Source: Candidatus Magasanikbacteria bacterium RIFCSPHIGHO2_02_FULL_50_9b
Lineage (GTDB): Bacteria > Patescibacteriota > Patescibacteriia > Magasanikbacterales > 2-02-FULL-50-9b
NCBI GenBank assembly: GCA_001782975.1
Contig: MFQD01000001.1
Location: 1 to 22,243, forward strand
Reading direction: 5' to 3'
DNA: 22,243 nt
Shown in pieces: positions 12,639 to 20,735 of this stretch. The position numbers and the translations under genes were made by a program. Position 1 is the first letter of the stretch. Each line of letters opens with the position of its first letter. The notes under the pieces were generated by a model. It did no database searches. It saw only the letters and a list, made by a program, of their open reading frames with translations, and was not told where the DNA came from.

Positions 12639-13745
12639 TTATTTTTGCGGTGGACGCCACATTCCAACCCAGAGCAACTCAACGGCAGCGCCATCAGCTC
12701 CTTTTTGCACATCAACGAGAATGTTTTTTGGCACTCGGGTGGTCGGCATGCGCTTCGTTGTCCATGTTTTTCCGTCATCTTCCGTGCGGTAAAAACCGGA
12801 CGGCGTTCCGTAAAAAATTCGGTTTGAATTCTTCGGATTCACGGCTACGGACAGAATTTGGGTCTCTATTGGCGCGGTCAACAGCTCGTAGGCAGTCCAC
12901 GTTTTACCCAGATCATCGCTGCGCAAAATACCATATTTTGTCCCAATGAGCAAGCGGGTCGGATTTGCCGGTGCAAACGCAATCGCATACACTTCTTCGG
13001 CTCCGGCAAACTGTTTTAATTCAGCTTGCTGCCAATTTTCACCAGCATCATAGCTCATGCGCAAACCGCCGCGCGCGGTACCGACAAATACATTTCCATT
13101 TTTGTGAATGGCGATCGTGCGAATGGCACGATCCTCGAAACGTACCACTTTTTTCCATGACGCACCCGCGTTGTCACTACGAAACACGTCTCCTGCCGTA
13201 TCACCCAAAAAAAGCTGCTTTGGATTTGACGGATTCACCGCAACGGCACGCAACTGTTCTTCTTTGAGTTCATTAAACGCGTAGAGTACACCCCATGACC
13301 GACCGCAGTTCACGGTGCGAATCAAATAACTTTTCGTTGTTGGCGCTGTAATCGTCGCGTACACCACACAACTATTTTCCGGATCAACGGCAAGCCCATT
13401 GACAATCGATTCAGTGAGCATCAATTCTGCTGGTGCAAAATTTTTCGCAATCAGCCATCCTTCGCCGCCGTCAAACGTGTAAAAAATTCCATTCGCGCTT
13501 GTGCCAACCCACATCGCCTTTGGATCTTTTGGATCGACAACAACGGTAGTAACGTCAGTCGGGGCAAAAGACGCAGGCGTCCCAACGGTTAACAAGCGGC
13601 TCTTCGAAACCCACGTTGTTCCCGCGTCCACTGATTTAAAAATACCGCCGTCTGGCCCTGTTGACGCAGCGCTCCCCCCACAACCGGCGCCGAGCAGCAC
13701 AAGCGCCGCAGCACCAATGAGTGATTGATACAAAGTTTTTTTCAT
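12639..13745 (-). CDS. Secreted/lipoprotein-like seven-Asp-box beta-propeller (BNR/Ycf48-like)
   Basis: The 368-aa protein starts MKKTLYQSLIGAAALVLLGAG and then Cys22, an N-terminal signal with an imperfect lipobox (LGAGC). Seven Asp-boxes follow: SVDAGTTW, TFDGGEGW, TVNCGRSW, SDNAGASW, SYDAGENW, SDDLGKTW and TEDDGKTW. They are spaced to give a seven-bladed propeller, as in BNR-repeat and Ycf48-like proteins. Asp-boxes are structural, and the sialidase catalytic Arg triad is not evident, so an enzyme role is not supported. A folding or assembly scaffold at the envelope is possible. An upstream ATG at 13781 forms an ATGA overlap with holB and would add 12 residues. The ATG at 13745 gives a typical signal peptide and lies behind its own extended -10 promoter. 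Confidence 0.88.
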   Translation of the reverse strand: MKKTLYQSLIGAAALVLLGAGCGGSAASTGPDGGIFKSVDAGTTWVSKSRLLTVGTPASFAPTDVTTVVVDPKDPKAMWVGTSANGIFYTFDGGEGWLIAKNFAPAELMLTESIVNGLAVDPENSCVVYATITAPTTKSYLIRTVNCGRSWGVLYAFNELKEEQLRAVAVNPSNPKQLFLGDTAGDVFRSDNAGASWKKVVRFEDRAIRTIAIHKNGNVFVGTARGGLRMSYDAGENWQQAELKQFAGAEEVYAIAFAPANPTRLLIGTKYGILRSDDLGKTWTAYELLTAPIETQILSVAVNPKNSNRIFYGTPSGFYRTEDDGKTWTTKRMPTTRVPKNILVDVQKGADGAAVELLWVGMWRPPQK

Positions 13746-13771
13746 AATTTTGTGACGAAAAATGTGCGCTG

Positions 13772-13800
13772 AGTATATCATGCGATGAGCTCAATCACAA
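13772..13800 (-). promoter_or_regulatory. Internal promoter within the end of holB
   Basis: Minus-strand TTGTGA (13795-13800), a 17-bp spacer and TGA-TATACT (-10 at 13772-13777). It could drive the propeller-frr-glyS-M16-tpiA-TPR part independently, with a leader of ~20 nt. Confidence 0.5.
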
Positions 13801-14659
13801 CTCGTTCCATCAAAAGTCGGGGATGCATATTTTCAAATAGCAGTGGAATGGTGCGGGCGATTTGCGCGATCGCCGGATGCTGTGGCGCGTCGCGGCGCAA
13901 CCACGTCAACCACCACCCGAGCATTTCGGCAAGCTCTTGACGCGCTTCGATGTGACGATCTTTTTTTGCAAACAAATCCGCAATGATTTTTTCCGCACTC
14001 GCAAACGTCCGCGCGGCGCGCAACTCGCCAAACCGCATGCGCTCGGAAACAACGCGCTCATGAAACGCCGCATCATTCAAATAGCGAATTGCAACACCCG
14101 GCCTTCCTTCGGCGATTTCAAGCGCCTGCGGAATCGCGCCGCGATCTGCCGTAATTTTTTCAAGCGCTCGAGCGAGTATTTGCGTCGGCACCGGCGACAA
14201 ACGCACGGTAGCGCATCGCGAACGAATCGTTTGCAACACACTGTCATCGCTTTGCGCAAGAATCATAAAATATAACTGCCGCGTCGGCTCTTCCATAATT
14301 TTGAGCAGCGCATTCCCCGATTCTTGTTGCAATTCTTCGGCGCGCTCAATCAGAATCACGAGCGGTTCTTGATGCGTGATGTTAAAAAATGTTCGCAAAT
14401 CGCGAACCGCCGCAACGGGGATCGCCGCGCGTGGCGCGCCAGTTTTTGGATCATAGCCTGCGGTCAGGCGAATAATCCGCGAATGTGTTTCAACCAGCTC
14501 TGGTGCACACGCGAGCAGACGGCTCGCCGCATGAAGTGCGAGTGTTGTTTTTCCAACACCAGACATGCCGGTAATCAACAGCGCGTGCGGAAATTGGTCA
14601 GCCGTCATGCTGAATAAATAGTGGCTGATTTTTTCGTGGCCGATTATTTCATTGCTCAT
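13778..14659 (-). CDS. holB: DNA polymerase III delta' subunit (clamp-loader AAA+ protein)
   Basis: The delta' subunit is part of the clamp loader that places the sliding clamp on DNA. The 293-aa protein begins MSNEIIGHEKI and has Walker A GMSGVGKTT (31-39), a Walker-B-like segment VILIERAEEL (101-110), the family motif GNALLKIMEEP (115-125) and SRC (147-149). The C-terminal helical part is divergent. An intact P-loop is unusual for delta' proteins of E. coli type but common elsewhere. A DnaX gamma/tau paralogue is less likely, because the four-cysteine zinc module and the longer C-terminus are absent. The ATG at 14659 overlaps the upstream glycosyltransferase by 11 nt; a GTG at 14668 would add three residues. 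Confidence 0.85.
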   Translation of the reverse strand: MSNEIIGHEKISHYLFSMTADQFPHALLITGMSGVGKTTLALHAASRLLACAPELVETHSRIIRLTAGYDPKTGAPRAAIPVAAVRDLRTFFNITHQEPLVILIERAEELQQESGNALLKIMEEPTRQLYFMILAQSDDSVLQTIRSRCATVRLSPVPTQILARALEKITADRGAIPQALEIAEGRPGVAIRYLNDAAFHERVVSERMRFGELRAARTFASAEKIIADLFAKKDRHIEARQELAEMLGWWLTWLRRDAPQHPAIAQIARTIPLLFENMHPRLLMERVVIELIA

Positions 14660-15785
14660 ACCTGCCACATAAAATTGTCATGGTTAATTTCGCAGCGCGC
14701 TTCCAATCAAAATTCTTCACCCGCGCAAATCCACGCTGAATGAGCTCTTGGCGAAGTGTGATGTCGGCTACAGCGGTTATCAGTGATTCTTGAAATTCAA
14801 TTTCTGTTCTTGCGAGTAACGCTGCGTCACCCGCAACTTCCGGAACAGAACCGGTCGCCATTCCCACCACCGGAACGCCGTGATGCATTGCTTCCAAAAA
14901 AATAAATCCAAAACCCTCATAGCGCGTTGGCAAAGCAAAAACGCTCGCCGCGCGATAGAGTGCGGCAACATCATCGTTCGTCACAAACCCAAGTTCGTGA
15001 ATTCGATTTTTTTCTGGCGATACGGTGATCTGATTTTTGATGGGGTCGTAACCAGTCCCGGGTTTGCCAACCAGCACCAGATCAACGTCCGTGCCACGCG
15101 CGCGCACGGCCTCAAATGCACGCACCAAAATATCACATCCTTTTTTAAATTCGATGCGACCAACAAACAACACAAATGGCCGACTTACATTAAATTTTTG
15201 TTTTACCGCCGCCGCATCAGCGTCTGTGGCAGGAGCACTGACGCCGCGCGGTAAGGCATAGAGCGTGACGAAAATTTTTTCCGCCTTACTATTATATCGC
15301 GTGATGAGTTGTATTTTTGTTTCTTCTGATGGCACGATGATTGCGCGCGCTGCGGCAGCATTCATCCGTGTCAACAATCGTGCAAAAATACGCTCGTGCC
15401 ATGAAAACGCATCAGGTAATAGTTCGAAGGCAAGATCATGGATCGTCACCACCAGGTTGCGAGGTGACACCAGTGGCGCCACGTGTGCCGGCGCAAAAAA
15501 AACAGCGTCTCGATCACGACGTGACGCGCAGAGCCACGCCCACCCGAGGCACACCTGTGTCCATAAAAATTTCGGCGGCCACTTCAAAAATTTCCAGGTA
15601 ACCCGGCCGCCCAATTCCGGAAATACAACGCCGACGCGCGACTCCAACCACTGCGGCGCATATAAAATCATTTCATCGTCTCCACGCAACTCAGCAACGA
15701 GATGTTCGATGATCTCCTGCGCATACACATTGACGCCTGTCGGCTGCGGATTAAGCGCGCGTGATGCATCAATGTGAATTTGCAT
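14649..15785 (-). CDS. Glycosyltransferase family 4 (GT-B fold)
   Basis: GT4 enzymes transfer a sugar from a nucleotide-sugar, usually to lipid-linked or polysaccharide acceptors on the cytoplasmic face. The 378-aa protein has the acceptor-side glycine motif PTGVNVYAQ (15-23), the hinge motif FVGRIEFKKG (207-216) and the donor-binding EX7E motif EGFGFIFLE (Glu290, Glu298) followed by HHGVPVV. No membrane helix is clear. The ATG at 15785 is chosen because the conserved MQIHIDASRALN start follows it and it lies 4 nt after the mreB stop; the longer frame to 15842 would overlap mreB by 53 nt. Neighbouring GT2 and DUF4012 genes suggest a role in surface polysaccharide synthesis (inference). Confidence 0.93.
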   Translation of the reverse strand: MQIHIDASRALNPQPTGVNVYAQEIIEHLVAELRGDDEMILYAPQWLESRVGVVFPELGGRVTWKFLKWPPKFLWTQVCLGWAWLCASRRDRDAVFFAPAHVAPLVSPRNLVVTIHDLAFELLPDAFSWHERIFARLLTRMNAAAARAIIVPSEETKIQLITRYNSKAEKIFVTLYALPRGVSAPATDADAAAVKQKFNVSRPFVLFVGRIEFKKGCDILVRAFEAVRARGTDVDLVLVGKPGTGYDPIKNQITVSPEKNRIHELGFVTNDDVAALYRAASVFALPTRYEGFGFIFLEAMHHGVPVVGMATGSVPEVAGDAALLARTEIEFQESLITAVADITLRQELIQRGFARVKNFDWKRAAKLTMTILCGRYEQ

Positions 15786-15789
15786 ATGC

Positions 15790-16800
15790 TCAGCGAGTCG
15801 CCAAAATGCTGCGCTTGTATGCATCCAAATTTTCCAACGCAATTCCTGTTCCTTTCACCACACACAGAAGCGGATCCTCCGCCACACGCGCCGGTACGCC
15901 CGTGCTTTCGGTCAACAGCACGTCGATATTACGCAACGAACTTGTACCGCCTGACAACACCATCCCCTTTTCAATGACATCTGCAGACAATTCTGGCGGT
16001 GTTTTATACAACACATCCTTCACCGCTTGCAGCAATCCTTCAAGTTCATGCTGAATCGCGTCCGTCACATCATCGCTCGTCACGCTGATGAGGCGCGGCA
16101 AACCGGTGATCATATCACGCCCGCGAATTTCGATTGATAATTTTGTTTCAAGGTACATCGCTGATCCAACTTCAATTTTGATTTCTTCAGCTGTGCGCTC
16201 ACCAATTGCCAATCCATACTTACGACGAATAAATTCTGCGATCGCGGCGTCAAATTTGTTGCCACCAATGCGCACACTGCCGCTCGACACAATACCGCCC
16301 AATGAAATGACGGCAATTTCAGATGTGCCACCACCAATATTTACGATCATGTTGCCGCTCGCTGAACCAATCGGAATTTCCGCACCAATCGCCGCGACAA
16401 TCGGCTCTTTAATAATATAGGCGGCCTTTGCACCAGCCGCAAGCGTCGCATCAATCACGGCACGACGTTCGGTTGACGTAATGCCACCGGGCACGGACAC
16501 CATGACTTCTGGACGAAACAATCGAATGCCGCCGAGCGCCTTATTAATGAAATAGCGAAGCATTGCTTCGGTCACGCGATAATCTGCAATGACGCCATCT
16601 TTGAGTGGACGCAGCGCAACGATCGTATCCGGCGTGCGACCGAGCATGTCTTTGGCTTCTTTGCCCACCGCAAGCACTTTTTTGTCTGCTTTTGAAATTG
16701 CAACAACTGACGGTTCGTTAATAACAATACCGCGGCGCGGCACATACACGAGCACATTCGTCGTTCCCAAATCAATCCCGATTTTCGGCGTCATTATCAT
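15790..16800 (-). CDS. mreB: Rod-shape determining actin homologue MreB
   Basis: MreB forms membrane-bound filaments that guide cell-wall synthesis. The 336-aa protein has phosphate-1 motif IDLGTTN (9-15), the conserved EPSVVA, LRPLKDGVIADY, phosphate-2 motif NIGGGTSE (154-161), and the adenosine motif LSGGTSSLRNID. Length and content match the family. The first position of phosphate-2 is Asn154 where MreB usually has Asp (VDIGGGTTE), which could change nucleotide hydrolysis. The N-terminus lacks an obvious amphipathic extension. The start is ATG at 16800; an ATG two codons later has an AGG 7 nt upstream and is an equal candidate. mreC, mreD, rodA and a penicillin-binding protein are not beside it, unlike the usual cluster. 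Confidence 0.96.
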   Translation of the reverse strand: MIMTPKIGIDLGTTNVLVYVPRRGIVINEPSVVAISKADKKVLAVGKEAKDMLGRTPDTIVALRPLKDGVIADYRVTEAMLRYFINKALGGIRLFRPEVMVSVPGGITSTERRAVIDATLAAGAKAAYIIKEPIVAAIGAEIPIGSASGNMIVNIGGGTSEIAVISLGGIVSSGSVRIGGNKFDAAIAEFIRRKYGLAIGERTAEEIKIEVGSAMYLETKLSIEIRGRDMITGLPRLISVTSDDVTDAIQHELEGLLQAVKDVLYKTPPELSADVIEKGMVLSGGTSSLRNIDVLLTESTGVPARVAEDPLLCVVKGTGIALENLDAYKRSILATR

Positions 16801-16809
16801 ACCTGAAGT

Positions 16810-18186
16810 CTAAAACTGCCTGTCTTGAGTGATCATTCCTGTCCAATTCTGTACCTTGCTTGTACCAAAATTATGCTGAGTCGTCAACTCAAATCCGTGT
16901 GTACCGAGCTGCTTTTGCACATACAGCCCATACTTCCCCTGCTCGATCGCAGCCACCACGTGTGGCGCCAGCGCAACAGTGACCGTGACAGTCTCCGACG
17001 TGCCCGGCTCAATCACAAAAAAAGATCCGATGCTCGTGTGGCCTAACTCCTCACCAACATCCCATGGTGCAGGTTCAGGATTTTTAAAACTTTTTTGCGA
17101 GCCGTCGCCGTAAATGAATCGTGTGCCGGCTGGAAAATAGAATCGGGTGTAGGTGTTGTAGCGTGTGGTGCGCCAATCAAACGAACCGGTATTTTTGTAT
17201 GTGAGACTCACCCGCGCGCGCCATTCGTTTGTGGCGGCATCGCGAAAAATTTCGTGCGTAACCGATCGCCGCATGACACGATCAGTTTTGAGCGCTGCTA
17301 AATTTGCATCAACAAACATGAATTTGTCCGGCGTCCCCGCATGCATGCGCCCCGACCATCCAATCTCATCAAGTTGCGCCGCAATTTTTGGATCGCGATC
17401 AAATACGATGAGATGACGCTCGGCAATCAACCGATCAAAATCGCGCAAAATTTTTGGCCATTTCGTCGGTGAAAGATGTGTCGTGCGCCGCACAATTTCA
17501 TCTGCAATGTCACCAATCACATCCTTGCGCTCTTCTTTTTTAATGCCCTTTTGTAAAAAATCAATTTCAACGGTATGTTCAAGCAAATCAGTAATATTTT
17601 CTGCGGTAAATGTTTTTCCGCGCGCCGTGATCGGTCCGGTGTAGGTCAACAATGTTTCGACCACATCGGGCGTGACGCCAATCACCGTCGTGATCTTCGC
17701 CGCATCTTGCCCACCCTCTGCTGCATAAAACTCAAGCGCTTTTTTTGATGACTCTGCGAAATCCGGCGACCAATTTGCATCGCGAAAAAACCACCGGCTG
17801 ATTAAATAATTTTTAATTGGCTGCGGCGGTTCGATAACATATGTTGCGGGCGTGCCGCGGTCTAAATTTTCAGTACCGTCCGTGAACAGTGAGGTGACGA
17901 CACCGCGGTCAAGTGTCACGACGCCATACGAACCGATAAATCCGCCGCCCGGACGAATTTCGGTGTTGTTTAAAAAAAGAAGTAAGATCGTGCGCGGCGA
18001 ATCAAATCCAAGAAGCGTTGGAATGACGCCGGCAGTAGCAGCGGCAAATGACGATGACTCAGTTGTTGATTTCGTGACCGCCGTTTGATATCGCGATCGA
18101 GCAATGCCGACGAGCGCGAAAAATCCGATTAAAACAATGGTGATCATTACACTTGCTCCGATGAAGTAGGCGCGCCTGTTTGTCAT
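16810..18186 (-). CDS. DUF4012 membrane-anchored protein
   Basis: The 458-aa protein has one N-terminal helix (~8-28) and a large external domain carrying the DUF4012 signature LLLFLNNTEIRPGGGFIGSYG (68-88). A DANWSPDF segment (~135-142) and a C-terminal beta-rich part (~320-455) follow. The family is common in Patescibacteria, Chloroflexi and Actinobacteria, often next to glycosyltransferase genes, and related LytR-CpsA-Psr-like associations have been suggested. Its activity is unknown to me, so none is given. The ATG overlaps the GT2 stop in ATGA (18183-18186), indicating coupled translation with the glycosyltransferase. mreB starts 9 nt after its stop. Confidence 0.93.
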   Translation of the reverse strand: MTNRRAYFIGASVMITIVLIGFFALVGIARSRYQTAVTKSTTESSSFAAATAGVIPTLLGFDSPRTILLLFLNNTEIRPGGGFIGSYGVVTLDRGVVTSLFTDGTENLDRGTPATYVIEPPQPIKNYLISRWFFRDANWSPDFAESSKKALEFYAAEGGQDAAKITTVIGVTPDVVETLLTYTGPITARGKTFTAENITDLLEHTVEIDFLQKGIKKEERKDVIGDIADEIVRRTTHLSPTKWPKILRDFDRLIAERHLIVFDRDPKIAAQLDEIGWSGRMHAGTPDKFMFVDANLAALKTDRVMRRSVTHEIFRDAATNEWRARVSLTYKNTGSFDWRTTRYNTYTRFYFPAGTRFIYGDGSQKSFKNPEPAPWDVGEELGHTSIGSFFVIEPGTSETVTVTVALAPHVVAAIEQGKYGLYVQKQLGTHGFELTTQHNFGTSKVQNWTGMITQDRQF

Positions 18187-19700
18187 AGTGGTGTTGACAG
18201 TTGCGTCGTCGCGTGATGCGCCGCGCGCTTTTTTTGTGAAACATTAAATCCAAGGTAGCGTCCGAACATCAGACGCGTCGTTGCGTCAATCGCGGGCAAG
18301 GCTGAAAAAAATATGAGCGAGATCGGCACGAGAATCCATTGCAGAACCATGTAGCCCCATGCAAATCTGCTCGCCGCCTGCGGCGGACGCGGCAGCAACC
18401 GCATGGACAATATCATACTCACCACCAAACCGCCCATGGATACGACGAGAAGCCATTCCAAAATGTGCGGCGTATTTTGAAACAGTACGGTCGCCCGCAC
18501 CTCGTCGCCCGCAACGATAAGCGGAAGCCGACCAAAAATAATGATAAAAATTGACGTGGTGCACCATGAAAATTTTCCTTCCCACTGACTCCACAAACGA
18601 TGGAGTCGTTTAAAAAATGAAATCTCCGGATGACGTGGCAAATGCCAGAGCAGAAACGGAATGTGTTCAACGCCCCATGCCCACCGCCGTTGTTGCTTGT
18701 ATAAATTTACCAAACTTTTTTTAAATACTGGATCGCTCACTGTGTCCATTGAAACCGGAAGATACATTGGCACAACGTGGTAGTCACCGCCATAGTGAAG
18801 CCAGCACTGAAAAAAAATGCGCGAGTCTTCGCTCACAATATTTTTTTGCCAAAATCCAACGTCCACCAGTGCCTTAAAACTCATGCTGTGGGATGAAAAT
18901 GTGACGAGCAACTCTGGACGCGCGAATGCGAACAGCATGTAGAACGTGGTGCCAAACGCCATGATGCGCAACGGCGCGGCTGATTCCCAAATGTTGTTAT
19001 TATAGAGCGCGACCGGTTGAAACGAGGCGTGTGTTGGATTCGGATGGTTCCCGTAGAGGTAGGTGAGGCAGGCAAAATATTCCGGATGCACAATCGTGTC
19101 AATGTCAAACGCAGATACGATCACTTTTTCATAGGAAATGTGTCGGCCGTCGAGCCAGCGCTTCGCTTCGTGTCCCGCATGGTGCAAATTTGACCCCTTG
19201 CCTGGAATTTCGCCCACAAGACCGGCAGGATGAACGGTCAGAATGAATGAGTAAAAAAAGTGTTCAAACGTTTTTTGCAACGCAGGCGCAAAGGACATGA
19301 AGTGTTCGCGCTGGCGCTCCTCGCCAGCAAGCACAATAATCATGCGCTGCGATGGAAACGTTGATCGCATGAGCGCCTCGAGCGTGGCACGGACAACTTG
19401 TTCGTCCTCGTTGTACACGGGTAAAAAAATGCAGTGCACATATTCATCGGTTTTTGCACCGAGTGATTCAACTTTTTTCATCCACTGCGTCCGAATCGTC
19501 ATCTGGTATGAACGCCATGACAGCGCCAAATAAAACATAAAATACACAACGCGAAATACCCAGTACAGATCAAACAAGATAATAAAAAAAATAACCCACA
19601 GCGGTTGTACAAAACTCAACACAAATCCGGCGAGCAGCGCTGACCACACGAGCGCGCCCGGCAATATTTCGTAGATTCGATATTTCAAATAGTTAGTCAT
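18183..19700 (-). CDS. Membrane glycosyltransferase family 2 (processive-type)
   Basis: GT2 synthases add sugars from nucleotide donors and, when flanked by helices, often extrude polymers. The 505-aa protein has two N-terminal helices (~15-60) and a catalytic domain opening with FLPVYNE (92-98). The donor/metal motif is FDIDT (198-202), the general-base region VSEDSR (289-294), and QQRRWAWG (336-343) matches the Q/RxxRW processivity motif. Four or so C-terminal helices (~375-480) follow. All catalytic motifs are present, so it should be active. The product cannot be named. The start overlaps the TsaB-like gene by 8 nt. The membrane architecture and neighbours fit envelope polysaccharide synthesis. 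Confidence 0.93.
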   Translation of the reverse strand: MTNYLKYRIYEILPGALVWSALLAGFVLSFVQPLWVIFFIILFDLYWVFRVVYFMFYLALSWRSYQMTIRTQWMKKVESLGAKTDEYVHCIFLPVYNEDEQVVRATLEALMRSTFPSQRMIIVLAGEERQREHFMSFAPALQKTFEHFFYSFILTVHPAGLVGEIPGKGSNLHHAGHEAKRWLDGRHISYEKVIVSAFDIDTIVHPEYFACLTYLYGNHPNPTHASFQPVALYNNNIWESAAPLRIMAFGTTFYMLFAFARPELLVTFSSHSMSFKALVDVGFWQKNIVSEDSRIFFQCWLHYGGDYHVVPMYLPVSMDTVSDPVFKKSLVNLYKQQRRWAWGVEHIPFLLWHLPRHPEISFFKRLHRLWSQWEGKFSWCTTSIFIIIFGRLPLIVAGDEVRATVLFQNTPHILEWLLVVSMGGLVVSMILSMRLLPRPPQAASRFAWGYMVLQWILVPISLIFFSALPAIDATTRLMFGRYLGFNVSQKKRAAHHATTQLSTPL

Positions 19701-20064
19701 TTTTTGGTAGGGTGATGTGCGGTGGGTGCGCGTACGAAAATTTTTTCGTCGTTGCGTGTGCGCGCGCCCGACGAACGTCGTCTGGAGTTTCGAGTGATGC
19801 GCTCACCATGGTGTACGGAATACCGCGCGTTGCACTCAATACAGATGCCGCAACCAGCGCTGACCGGCTTGCTGAAAAACTACCAATGTTGGTTCGAATG
19901 ATAATTTCTGTGCACTCGTGCACCCCACGCAAAATGCGGTCAATTGCCACCACCACATCTTCACCAGCGGCGATCTCAACAGTTTTTTTCCACACTGATT
20001 TCTCTGAGACGAGTCGCAATCGCATGCCACGTTCAACTAATGGCTCAATCAGCAACCATGTCAT
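19693..20064 (-). CDS. Short TsaB-like (YeaZ-like) protein
   Basis: TsaB is the non-catalytic partner of TsaD in tRNA t6A synthesis. The 123-aa protein contains a segment VAIDRILRG...NIGSFSASRSALVAASVL (39-76, part omitted) followed by RGIPYTMVSAS. This parallels the TsaB pattern of helix, GPGSFTGLRIG, hydrophobic helix and GIPLVGVSS. The first ASKHA strand pair is also recognisable at 1-20, but the DTS phosphate motif is missing, and the C-terminal half of the usual ~220-aa protein is absent. It may be a minimal TsaD partner or a degenerate relative. The gene overlaps the upstream regulator by ATGA and the downstream GT2 by 8 nt. The assignment rests on pattern similarity only. Confidence 0.55.
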   Translation of the reverse strand: MTWLLIEPLVERGMRLRLVSEKSVWKKTVEIAAGEDVVVAIDRILRGVHECTEIIIRTNIGSFSASRSALVAASVLSATRGIPYTMVSASLETPDDVRRARAHATTKKFSYAHPPHITLPKND

Positions 20065-20669
20065 AGTGGTTTGATAGAATTAATCGCCATTTGATGCGGG
20101 GCATCGAGGACGGAATATAAAAATCGGTCTGTCAGCTGCCGCCGCTCGAGATAGTCGCGCGGCACCAGCACGGTGTATCGAATCTGTGCGCCATGCTCGC
20201 GTTCAAATTCAGAAATAATATCCGCAACCGTGCGCTCCTCAATGTCTCCCACAACCAAGATGTCAATCGGCGCATCTTTTGTGTTGGTAAAAACACCAGT
20301 GAACAACAGCACTTGTACGTCCCCTGCTTTGAGAAAATCGGTGACCAATGATTGCTCACCGAGTACATGCGATTTAAGCAGGAGCGCTTGCAGTTCGGGA
20401 TGCAATACCGATTGTTCATTCAGACGATAATATTTTCGTTTTGTTTCATGCGGGTCATCACTCACCTCAACAAATGAATTCAACGACTCATCCGTCAGCG
20501 CACTGATGATGCCGGCACGCGTTAAATTGAGCAACTCACGCCGCACCGCATTAATCTGGACATCGAGCAAGCGCGTTAATTCGCGCACAAAAAAACGCTT
20601 GCTCGGCTCTCGAAAAAAGATGCGCAAGAGTTTCACACGGGTTCTTGAACCAAAAAGGTGTTCAAGCAT
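20061..20669 (-). CDS. Winged-helix transcriptional regulator with nucleotidyltransferase-like domain
   Basis: The 202-aa protein begins MLEHLFGSRTRVKLLRIFF, the start of an ArsR/MarR-like winged helix (~2-58) with FVRELTRLLDVQINAVRREL as the DNA-reading helix-turn-helix. The second half (~117-170) has VQVLLFTGVF and APIDILVVGD, resembling the opening of a minimal nucleotidyltransferase fold (GS...D-x-D pattern) but with the metal residues incomplete. This two-domain form recurs in Patescibacteria; its target is unknown. A longer frame to 20768 is rejected because a good promoter lies inside it (20704-20732). It heads the long minus-strand run and could regulate its own divergent promoter region. 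Confidence 0.82.
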   Translation of the reverse strand: MLEHLFGSRTRVKLLRIFFREPSKRFFVRELTRLLDVQINAVRRELLNLTRAGIISALTDESLNSFVEVSDDPHETKRKYYRLNEQSVLHPELQALLLKSHVLGEQSLVTDFLKAGDVQVLLFTGVFTNTKDAPIDILVVGDIEERTVADIISEFEREHGAQIRYTVLVPRDYLERRQLTDRFLYSVLDAPHQMAINSIKPL

Positions 20670-20682
20670 AAGGTTGGCGATA

Positions 20683-20711
20683 TTGTGGGTACTGCCGCGA
20701 TTTAGTATAAT
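20683..20711 (+). promoter_or_regulatory. Promoter of the plus-strand PP2C-like gene
   Basis: TTGTGG (20683-20688), a 17-bp spacer and a perfect TATAAT (20706-20711). The leader to the ATG at 20736 is about 18 nt. Confidence 0.75.
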
Positions 20712-20732
20712 CTGCAAGACCCTTGGGGTCAA
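20704..20732 (-). promoter_or_regulatory. Promoter of the regulator-led operon, overlapping the divergent promoter
   Basis: Minus-strand TTGACC (20727-20732), a 17-bp spacer and TATACT (20704-20709). Its -10 shares 4 bp with the plus-strand TATAAT, making a near-symmetric bidirectional promoter. The leader to the ATG at 20669 is about 28 nt. Confidence 0.75.
20718..20730. promoter_or_regulatory. Small inverted repeat, candidate operator
   Basis: GACCC-TTG-GGGTC lies at the expected start site of the plus-strand transcript and overlaps the -35/spacer of the minus-strand promoter. A protein bound here could control both directions; the adjacent winged-helix regulator is a candidate. Confidence 0.4.
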
Positions 20733-20735
20733 TGT

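Noticed and set aside
12625..12660. GTG start of frr at 12660 and GTG start of tpiA at 9455
   Set aside because: Both add residues before the canonical family N-terminus and deepen overlap with the upstream gene; ATG starts at 12624 and 9446 fit better.
8700..14659. UGA recoded as an amino acid (Gracilibacteria/SR1 code)
   Set aside because: TGA closes tpiA, the TPR, M16, holB, GT4 and GT2 genes exactly at expected family ends or ATGA junctions.
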